NCBI GenBank assembly: GCA_964353355.1
Contig: CAYGVT010000108.1
Coordinates: forward strand, 1-13,113
Direction: 5' to 3'
Length of the DNA: 13,113 nt
From: CAYGVT01 sp964353355
GTDB taxonomy: Archaea; Thermoplasmatota; DTKX01; GCA-020343715
Shown: piece by piece, positions 8,152 through 13,113 of the stretch
How the letters are laid out: each line of letters starts with the position of its first letter
How positions within the stretch are numbered: position 1 is the stretch's first letter
Made by a program: the position numbers and the translations under genes
The notes under the pieces: model-generated
Told to the model about the DNA's origin: nothing
The model's database searches: none
What the model saw: only the letters and a program-made list of their open reading frames with translations

Positions 8152-8285
8152 GACGATGGGAAGGGAGTGGGGGGAGAAAACGGTAGCGGAGCATTTCTTG
8201 TGCTTATCCCAGGAACGGATTGCATTAGCACTTCATTCAGTTGGCCGGATAAGAATATGAAGAAAATATTTGATGAACTTGTTTC

Positions 8286-9131
8286 TCAGTTATTATGATA
8301 AAAAAAACGTATGTAGACTATTGTGATACAAATTGTCAACGAAACAATGGCAATCCAGAATATGTCCTCAGATTTTTTAATTGTCAGTTGTTGATTCCAA
8401 TCAACATTTATATTAATATTTGATGCTCCTAGTTGAATATCTCTTCCTTGATATTCACCGATAATCTGATAACCGACCTCCTGTGAGTCGCCATCTGAAT
8501 TTTTTAAACGGCTGATGTTAGTTTGGAGAGTATATAATCCTGGCTCTGGATGCGATAATTCAATTATCGTGGGATCAACAGATATATCTCCATCCGCATC
8601 AAATTCGATTTTTATTTGAGAAAATGAAATATAAGTATGGATTATAATGAAGAATCTCATGTCCTTTAATGTCGGTAAATGAATTTCGCATATTTCAAGA
8701 GATTTGAAATAGTGCAGAGTTATTTTAAAAATCTTTGAGGAAATCTGGCCATCTAACAATGTGTAATTAAAATAAATTTCAATCAAATAATTGTTGGGAA
8801 TCGCATTTTGGTTTATCTGTAAACTAAAATCATTCGTCTTACCAATTGATTTATTCTGAAAATGAATTCCTTCAAGTATGGTGTTAAAGAGAAGAGAGTT
8901 CAATTCCACACTCCAATTGGTACAATTATTGCCGAAAACTATCTTCAAATCAATTTGTTCCTCTCCAACTAATACGTAGTCAATTGGAGTAGAACTATTT
9001 GCTGGAGTGTGAAAATATACCTTATCTTCTTCTGCAGTAGTCGTTTTTAAGAATAATATTGAAAAAAGGAGAAGAAAAAAAATAAGTAGGAATGAATGTG
9101 TAATATTATTATTTATTAATCTCACATGCAT
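8286..9131 (-). CDS. Unrecognised exported protein with C-terminal membrane anchor
   Basis: A 281-residue protein I do not recognise. Residues 12-33 are a strongly hydrophobic signal sequence (LLIFFLLLFSILF). Residues 34-255 are a polar, beta-rich, Asn-rich extracellular region with many N-glycosylation-like NxS/T sites. Residues about 256-276 form a membrane helix, followed by a short tail. The topology is therefore a mostly extracellular domain held by a C-terminal anchor. The ATG is preceded by GGAGAG eight bases upstream, a good ribosome-binding site. It is the last gene of the AT-rich operon, 51 bases after the PepSY-like gene. Its composition matches its two neighbours and not the rest of the window. 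It may partner the protease encoded first in the operon. That is a guess from position and shared localisation. Confidence 0.8.
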   Translation of the reverse strand: MHVRLINNNITHSFLLIFFLLLFSILFLKTTTAEEDKVYFHTPANSSTPIDYVLVGEEQIDLKIVFGNNCTNWSVELNSLLFNTILEGIHFQNKSIGKTNDFSLQINQNAIPNNYLIEIYFNYTLLDGQISSKIFKITLHYFKSLEICEIHLPTLKDMRFFIIIHTYISFSQIKIEFDADGDISVDPTIIELSHPEPGLYTLQTNISRLKNSDGDSQEVGYQIIGEYQGRDIQLGASNININVDWNQQLTIKKSEDIFWIAIVSLTICITIVYIRFFYHNN

Positions 9132-9182
9132 TGATTAACTCTCCATAAGCAGGTTAAATAGAATTGTAATAAATTACTGATA

Positions 9183-10172
9183 TCAAGAATTGTATACAAA
9201 ATCGCCACCTATGATTATATTAGTATTTCCATCTATATGGTACGTTCGATAATTATCTTCACCGTCAATGACTTTTATTGACCACGCACATATAGGGTCA
9301 CATCCAAAAGTCCAATTACCAATCCAATAATTATTAGGGCGAATTATCAATTTTTGCGATACATCAATCGAACTATTTACGCCTGCATGGGCAAGTGCGG
9401 TTGCTTCGGCTTGCTGTTGAGTAACTATGTAATTAGTGGATAATCCTGAAAGCGACATATACCAAACCTTGCTATATATATTTAAATATCCATTTGGAAA
9501 TAATACTATTCGAATAAAATCTTCGGTTTCAATCCCATTTTTATAGCGTGAATATGTTAAATACCACCAATCAAAGGTTTCATTGGAAATTTCACCTGTT
9601 GTTTCATTATCGTAATATCTAATTTCTTGATTATCCTTAAAAACTATTGATGGTCCCTGTCGGTCACTAGGTAGTGAATAGAATTGAGAGGCAATGAGGA
9701 CTCCTTGAGTGTGAATTTCTTCTTGATCTAATCCACCATAGGAGTATCCCCAATAGTGATAATAAATTATCTCATTAGTATATGCCATAAGATATATTGT
9801 TAAATTTGTATCTGACAGACTCCAATAGAGGATATTCCCACGTTCATAATCTAGAATTAATTTTCCTGAAAAGTCCTCATCTTCAAAATCCAATGTTTGA
9901 ATATTACCATAGGTCATATCGTCTAATTGTGAATTGGCGGCACTTGCAGAGTCATTATAATTATCATATATTATATCTTCATAATCGTTTGGATTCACTT
10001 CGATTCTGTTTACATCGTATCCAGAGACATTGTTTGATAAATGGACATTCAATCCAATGTATAAAATTGAGAATATTAGAAAGATATTGATTGAGATTGC
10101 GACGGCTGTAATTATCATCTTATCTCTCTTATCCTTTTTATTTCTCTTGTCTTTTCCACCGGTTCGGCTCAT
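9183..10172 (-). CDS. Membrane-anchored protein with PepSY-like C-terminus
   Basis: A 329-residue protein. A Lys/Arg-rich start (residues 1-18) precedes one membrane helix (about 19-41), so the rest is probably outside the cell. The middle is Asn/Tyr/Asp-rich without a family I can name. The C-terminal 80 residues resemble a PepSY-type module: VTQQQAEATALAHAG (250-264) followed by AWSIKVIDGEDNYRTYHID (296-314) and a final NTNIIIGGD strand. PepSY domains often accompany extracellular proteases and may restrain them, which fits the caspase-like protease gene just upstream. The start was chosen at the ATG with GAGGTG six bases before it. A GTG nine bases upstream lies inside that ribosome-binding site and is unlikely. 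The start lies 17 bases after the upstream stop, so the genes are co-transcribed. The PepSY call is by pattern and is tentative. Confidence 0.75.
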   Translation of the reverse strand: MSRTGGKDKRNKKDKRDKMIITAVAISINIFLIFSILYIGLNVHLSNNVSGYDVNRIEVNPNDYEDIIYDNYNDSASAANSQLDDMTYGNIQTLDFEDEDFSGKLILDYERGNILYWSLSDTNLTIYLMAYTNEIIYYHYWGYSYGGLDQEEIHTQGVLIASQFYSLPSDRQGPSIVFKDNQEIRYYDNETTGEISNETFDWWYLTYSRYKNGIETEDFIRIVLFPNGYLNIYSKVWYMSLSGLSTNYIVTQQQAEATALAHAGVNSSIDVSQKLIIRPNNYWIGNWTFGCDPICAWSIKVIDGEDNYRTYHIDGNTNIIIGGDFVYNS

Positions 10173-10189
10173 GATTTCCACCTCAGTAA

Positions 10190-11359
10190 TTAACTCCGAA
10201 TTTCAATAATTTCAAATCTATCTAAAATGATTTTCGATGCTGTATATGAATCGAATGTCAGGGTTACCTGTATCTTTCCACTGCCAAGATTTCGCATATA
10301 GTCAGCTGTAAGATATCTTGTAATGATGTCGCTGCCCCCATAAGCATTATGACCATGCAAATAACAATTCCTATTCTGAATAGCATAAGCCGATGAATAT
10401 GATTGTTCAGGCCCGCCAGATACCCAACCCACACCTGGAACCCATTTTTCAAATGTTAGAGCTATCGAGCTCGGATCATTTAAATCATATTTATCGCCAT
10501 TAATAACCCCATGAGCAATGACAAAGGCACCATTCGTGGTTTGTTTATTGTAATTAGAACGGTCATACTCAAGTATTGTATTTTCCCCTTCGAGTACTTC
10601 TTTTGGAACATCTTTTATTGACCGATGAATCGATCTATATTTATCATTTGCTGGACTGTGCGCTAATCCATCTGTTACTGCATGATATTTGTCAGCATAA
10701 TCTAGATTTGGACAATCGCCCTTTATTGCATCTACAGCCTTTCCATATGAATAACTATCATCACAAATATGATTATAATAATTGTGAAATACTTTATGTG
10801 AATCTTTTACCCCTAATGGTTCCTGGGGTCCCCAAAAAATATATCCATCAAAACCGGTTGTAAATAAATTAACCCAAAAATCAGTCGATTCACCCTGTAG
10901 ATATCCTCCGGCGTTACATGCACCAAATACAATATCTGAGAAGGGGGTCGCAGAATATTTCCAACCCATTTTATCAGCCCTATGAATATTATCTCTCCAA
11001 TGAAATGCATATAAGCTCTCCGCAGATGACTTTCCTACCCATATCATTCTTCCCGCTTGTGTCAGTGATCCATGAGTATTAATTACAAAATGTTGAGGGA
11101 TATATTCTTGGTAAGCCATTATCAACTCTGCCCCGTACCTACCTTGTGAATAAAAGATATGTGAATTGTCACCTCCATTCCAGTAATCATTTAATTCGTC
11201 ATTTGCCTCTCTCATATTACTATAAGTCTCATTGTACAACTCATTGGAATAATAAGATGTGCATGTAATAGTATTTATTCCGGATGCAACCCAGCTCACC
11301 AGCAGAAGAGTCAGCAATGTCCATGCATATGCCATTATTAAAGTTCTAGCTCTTTTCAT
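10190..11359 (-). CDS. Exported caspase-like (clan CD / CHAT-gingipain-like) cysteine protease, predicted
   Basis: A 389-residue protein heading the AT-rich operon. Residues 6-26 form a signal peptide or N-terminal anchor, which puts the catalytic part outside the membrane. The clan CD signature is visible. QHFVINTHGS supplies the His-Gly (about H96) after a hydrophobic strand. SDIVFGACNAGG supplies the Cys (about C148) after the next strand, 52 residues later. Further on, TGFDGYIFWGP and YGKAVDAIKGD (about 168-214) match the strand-and-helix pattern of CHAT and gingipain-type domains, where a late helix carries an A..DAK-like motif. The C-terminal half is probably beta-rich and may bind substrate or the surface. 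The start is set at the ATG preceded by GGTGA; an in-frame ATG 75 bases upstream lacks such a site and would bury the signal sequence. Protease activity, substrate and target are not known. Confidence 0.7.
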   Translation of the reverse strand: MKRARTLIMAYAWTLLTLLLVSWVASGINTITCTSYYSNELYNETYSNMREANDELNDYWNGGDNSHIFYSQGRYGAELIMAYQEYIPQHFVINTHGSLTQAGRMIWVGKSSAESLYAFHWRDNIHRADKMGWKYSATPFSDIVFGACNAGGYLQGESTDFWVNLFTTGFDGYIFWGPQEPLGVKDSHKVFHNYYNHICDDSYSYGKAVDAIKGDCPNLDYADKYHAVTDGLAHSPANDKYRSIHRSIKDVPKEVLEGENTILEYDRSNYNKQTTNGAFVIAHGVINGDKYDLNDPSSIALTFEKWVPGVGWVSGGPEQSYSSAYAIQNRNCYLHGHNAYGGSDIITRYLTADYMRNLGSGKIQVTLTFDSYTASKIILDRFEIIEIRS

Positions 11360-11406
11360 TTTCTCACCTTTATTTCGAAAAATTGGCGAAATAATCCTGT
11401 TCCGTG

Positions 11407-11416
11407 AAATTTTAAT
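11407..11416 (-). promoter_or_regulatory. Possible TATA-like element for the AT-rich operon
   Basis: On the minus strand ATTAAAATTT lies about 50 bases before the ATG at 11359. It would start transcription about 28 bases before the gene, leaving a short leader with the GGTGA ribosome-binding site. The surrounding DNA is AT-rich, so other sites nearby fit almost as well. Confidence 0.25.
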
Positions 11417-11550
11417 GGTCCTGCCGATATCCATATCGTGGTTTTCATTCGCATCGCATTATTGAATTCAATGCAAACGAAATCTTCTTCCGCGCCAAAT
11501 CCAAATGATAATGAAAATATGACTATTAATATTTTTTCATCTCGATGGCG

Positions 11551-11560
11551 CTATATATTT
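11551..11560 (+). promoter_or_regulatory. Probable TATA box before the broken gene
   Basis: CTATATATTT lies 34-43 bases before the ATG at 11594, placing a transcript start near 11581 and a short leader. It appears to belong to the now broken plus-strand gene that follows. The core is nearly symmetric, so it could also serve the minus strand, though it is about 190 bases from the protease start. Confidence 0.35.
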
Positions 11561-11593
11561 GTGTAGACCAAAGACATGTGTCACTCCTTTCCC

Positions 11594-11826
11594 ATGCCGA
11601 AAGCGCCAATAAAAGGCAAACGACAAAGAGATGTCGTGAAGTGATGGTCTAGGAGGATCAAGTATATTTACACGCGGAACACATGAACGCCCTCAAGGAC
11701 GAGCCAGCATACGTGAAGGAACGGAACAGGGCCCTCATCGGAGCCCTTGCTCCCTGGTGCAGACGGTGCTCGAAAATTCCCCACTTTCGGCGGTCAAAAT
11801 CTCCCCACTCCCCCACTTGTACATAG
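11594..11826 (+). pseudogene. Broken gene, possibly a tyrosine recombinase remnant
   Basis: From the ATG at 11594 a basic peptide (MPKAPIKGKRQRDVVK) runs to a TGA at 11642. A second frame, offset by two, then stays open from 11653 to the TAG at 11824 and reads VYLHAEHMNALKDEP followed by AYVKERNRALIGALAPWCRR. The pattern of a hydrophobic YL, a short helix and then R-N-R-A-L-I before an Arg resembles the beginning of the catalytic domain of XerC/D-type integrases. The two frames look like one gene with a frameshift near 11642-11652. The protein-like part ends at about 11766, where IS21-like terminal sequence begins. Its place at the edge of the AT-rich island would suit an old integrase. The family call is weak and rests on a short match. 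Confidence 0.35.
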
Positions 11827-11840
11827 AGGCACCCCCACTT
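11767..11840 (+). repeat. Solitary IS21-family-like terminal sequence
   Basis: The stretch contains AATTCCCCACTTTCGGCGG, then TCAAAATCTCCCCACT and two more CCCCACT copies (CCCCACT at 11779, 11803, 11811 and 11833). IS21-family ends typically show repeated CCCCACT-type motifs with a GGCGGTCAAAA block. No istA or istB gene lies on either side, so this would be a leftover end from deletion or recombination. It abuts the broken gene on the left and the promoter of the membrane-protein operon on the right. The identification is from remembered family ends, not from an alignment. Confidence 0.45.
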
Positions 11841-11899
11841 TCGCCCACCCCCCGCACCGGGCTATATATATGTACTTCACTATGTACATTGCCATGTAC
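11818..11899 (+). promoter_or_regulatory. Cluster of TGTAC repeats around the promoter
   Basis: Four TGTAC motifs occur at 11818, 11871, 11883 and 11895. The last three are spaced exactly 12 bases apart, just after the TATA box and across the predicted transcript start. This spacing could mark a repressor operator. It could also be chance within a short coding start (MYFTMYIAMY). Confidence 0.3.
11862..11870 (+). promoter_or_regulatory. TATA box of the membrane-protein operon
   Basis: CTATATATA is a clear archaeal TATA-type element inside GC-rich DNA. Transcription would start about 25 bases downstream, near 11892, almost at the ATG at 11894. The gene would then be leaderless. Confidence 0.6.
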
Positions 11900-12406
11900 T
11901 CCCCTCCCCCGCAAAACACCCCCGCCGTCCCCCACGCCCCCGTTCGATCCCGCCGCCAGGCCCCCGAAGTGACCCGCGTCTGGCTCCCCTCCGAGCCCCG
12001 CCCGGACCGTTCCCTGGACCTGTTGATATGGACCGTCCTGGGGGCATCCCTCGCCTCGGCGGTCGCGCTGAGGGACCCGTTCCTCCTCCTGCTGGCCGGG
12101 GCCCTCCTCGTCGGGCTCATAGCTGCCCACGTCCTGGTCGCGGCGGCGAGGTGGCGGGCGTCAAAGCCCGCTGGGGCTATCTCCAGGGCCATCCGCGCCA
12201 TCGAGGACGGCGAGCACCCCCGGCACGTCCTCGACGGGCTCCGGACGGTGGAGCTCACGGCGAGACCCCGGCTGAGGCTCAGGATAGCGGTGCGATGCCT
12301 CGAGGCATCGGGGAGGAGCCGGAGGCTGGAATGGGCGTTGCGGCGGCAAGCTATCATATGGCTCATCGGGGCCAGGGATGAGATCTCGAAGGAGCAAAGA
12401 GAATGA
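11894..12406 (+). CDS. Small two-span membrane protein, function unknown
   Basis: A 170-residue protein I do not recognise. The first 40 residues are Pro- and Arg-rich. Two membrane helices follow at about 42-60 (LLIWTVLGASLASAVAL) and 62-85, joined by a tight RDP turn. The remaining 85 residues form a charged, helical cytoplasmic tail. The start at 11894 fits a leaderless transcript from the TATA box. In-frame ATGs at 11882 and 11870 lie too close to that box, and the frame open further upstream runs through the IS21-like end and is not expected to be translated. The stop overlaps the next start as ATGA, so the two genes are translationally coupled. Small helical membrane proteins of this kind occur in MoxR/DUF58-type operons, but nothing here proves that link. 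Confidence 0.65.
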   Translation: MYSPPPQNTPAVPHAPVRSRRQAPEVTRVWLPSEPRPDRSLDLLIWTVLGASLASAVALRDPFLLLLAGALLVGLIAAHVLVAAARWRASKPAGAISRAIRAIEDGEHPRHVLDGLRTVELTARPRLRLRIAVRCLEASGRSRRLEWALRRQAIIWLIGARDEISKEQRE

Positions 12407-12529
12407 GCGCGATATCTGGAACATCGAGTATGCACGAGGTCGCGAACGAGGCAGCAGGGACGGTGCCGGTCCCCCCGACGGTCCCAGGGGAGTTCCTGGT
12501 GCACCTTGGCGAGGGATGGGGAGGCAGCC
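12403..12529 (+). pseudogene. 5' end of a gene interrupted by the group II intron
   Basis: The gene starts with the ATG of an ATGA overlap with the membrane-protein gene and runs 42 codons (ending FLVHLGEGWGGS) before the intron begins. Inside the intron the frame soon meets TAG at about 12541. The first 30 residues are Pro/Ala-rich and give no family. If the intron splices, exon 2 beyond the window would restore the protein. If not, the gene is dead. The interruption falls after the first base of codon 43. I cannot name the product. Confidence 0.5.
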
Positions 12530-13113
12530 GTGTGCCGTGGTAGTGACGAACGCCGGCGGGTGCAAGTCCCGCCCGGGAACGAACCTGTTGTCCCGGTAGC
12601 GAGGGGAGCTATTATTAGGAGCAATCCTATATGGTAGGAACCTCCCGACAACGGGGTAGTAAGTACCTCAACGCAAATCCGCAGGCCGTAACACGCGTGA
12701 AGCTAGGTGTAGCGCCGTCATCCCATCCCTCCCGCCCTGGGGAGGGGACAGGGAGAGCCGAGCCTCTGACTTCAAGGCGAAGGCCAGTGCATCCTGCTGC
12801 GGGACAGGTGACGCATGTCCGGAATGAAGGGCATGGCGACATGGCTAGCCATACCATGAAAGGGTATGCGGACGGAGCAGGATGGCTCCCCGGCGTAACA
12901 GGCACAGCATGCGGAGAAGGTGTTCGACATGAACCACGGGAGACCCCGGACATGTCCCCAACCCGAAGGGGCAACCGCGCAAGCTGGCGCGGGACGCATG
13001 CCCGGGGAGTCGGAGCGGTCCATAGTAGCGAGGAGGGCGGGTAATGCCGCCGGAGCGAAGGGGCCGCACTTCCGCGATGCTTCCTCAAGAGGCGAGGACC
13101 GGGCCCATCCTCT
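12530..13113 (+). mobile_element. Group II intron, 5' portion (continues beyond window)
   Basis: The RNA part of a self-splicing retroelement. It starts with GTGTG at 12530, matching the GUGYG consensus of group II 5' splice sites. A stem-loop follows at 12555-12573 (GGCGGG, loop TGCAAGT, CCCGCC), a feature I know from domain I of bacterial-type introns. Dense structure continues through about 12970, for example CATACC at 12850-12855 pairing with GGTATG at 12863-12868. The stretch GAGTCGGAGCGGTCCATAGTAGCGA-like region at 13008-13033 and GGAGCGAAGGGGCCGC at 13051-13066 are typical of domain IV just around the start of the intron-encoded protein. Domains V and VI and the 3' end lie outside the window. 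I found no convincing EBS1/IBS1 pairing, so the exact first base could shift by two. Confidence 0.75.
12998..13113 (+). CDS. Group II intron-encoded protein (reverse transcriptase/maturase), N-terminus only
   Basis: From the ATG at 12998 the frame stays open to the window edge (38 codons). It begins MPGESERSIVARRAG and continues NAAGAKGPHFRDASSRGEDR. A short head with ES-R-IV followed by a GNA-GAKGP stretch is what I know from the N-termini of many group II intron reverse transcriptases, before the first RT block. The RT, maturase and any endonuclease domains would lie beyond the window. The protein would bind domain IV of its own RNA, help splicing and drive retrohoming. The call rests on position within the intron and on this short N-terminal pattern. 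An alternative ATG at 13077 is in another frame and less likely. Confidence 0.6.
   Translation, partial: MPGESERSIVARRAGNAAGAKGPHFRDASSRGEDRAHP

Larger units (their letters stand above)
8220..11560. other. AT-rich foreign island
   Basis: Base composition drops abruptly from GC-rich to AT-rich at about 8220 and returns at about 11560. The three minus-strand genes inside use A/T-ending codons heavily, unlike every gene outside. The right side abuts a broken gene that may be a tyrosine recombinase and a solitary IS21-like end. No direct repeats marking both boundaries were found by eye. This suggests horizontal acquisition. The exact endpoints are approximate. Confidence 0.7.

Noticed and set aside
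8197..8205. CTTGTGCTT resembling the outer block of the Tn3-type inverted repeats, as a possible third end
   Set aside because: Only nine bases match, the inner TTCAGGTTTC block is absent and no flanking repeat is present, so it is probably chance.
11735..12651. Minus-strand open frames opposite the membrane-protein operon
   Set aside because: Their products are Arg/Ser/Pro-rich with no signal or domain. The plus strand has a TATA box, membrane helices and an ATGA-coupled second gene.
12790..12800. GCTGC in CCTGCTGCGGG as EBS1 pairing with the exon bases GCAGC before the intron
   Set aside because: The pairing would be only five bases and is out of register with the GTGTG splice site by one base. 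It is too weak to claim.
1..13113. CRISPR arrays and tRNA or rRNA genes
   Set aside because: No regularly spaced direct repeats of suitable length and no tRNA- or rRNA-like conserved segments were seen. This was judged by eye only.

Overview
The window looks like an archaeal chromosome segment, probably from a Thermoplasmata-like lineage. This is inferred from style, not from a marker gene. The signs are a large surface protein built of GLUG and PKD repeats with a C-terminal anchor, TATA-type promoters placed about 25 bases before start codons, and at least one probable leaderless gene. Most of the window is GC-rich. An AT-rich block at about 8220-11560 stands out sharply.

Layout. (1) 121-4251, minus strand: a 1376-residue secreted, membrane-anchored protein with two GLUG arrays, six PKD-like domains and a carboxypeptidase-regulatory-like domain. 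(2) 4416-8151, minus strand: a gene for a tandemly duplicated zinc-finger/HNH-like protein, split by a complete Tn3-family insertion (4777-7630). The insertion has 37-bp terminal inverted repeats, carries a single transposase gene on the plus strand, and is flanked by a perfect 6-bp direct repeat, CAGTAG. Removing the element plus one copy of the repeat restores one uninterrupted 291-residue reading frame, so the insertion is probably recent. (3) About 8220-11560: an AT-rich island with three closely spaced minus-strand genes, all for exported or membrane-anchored proteins. The first gene encodes a predicted clan CD (caspase/gingipain/CHAT-like) protease with a His-Gly / Ala-Cys dyad. The second has a PepSY-like C-terminus. 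The third is an unrecognised protein anchored by a C-terminal membrane segment. (4) 11551-11840: a broken gene that may be the remains of a tyrosine recombinase, running into a solitary IS21-like terminal sequence. (5) 11862-12529, plus strand: a two-gene operon with a TATA box, a small two-span membrane protein and, overlapping it by ATGA, a second gene. The second gene is cut after 42 codons by (6) a group II intron starting at 12530. The intron's encoded protein starts at 12998 and runs out of the window.

The stretch from 4400 onward is therefore an accessory region carrying traces of at least four mobile or foreign units: a Tn3-type element, the AT-rich island, an IS21-like end with recombinase debris, and a group II intron. 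Two host genes are interrupted by clean insertions. The least familiar unit is the AT-rich operon of exported proteins headed by the caspase-like protease. The best-supported observation is the Tn3-type insertion into the duplicated HNH-like gene.
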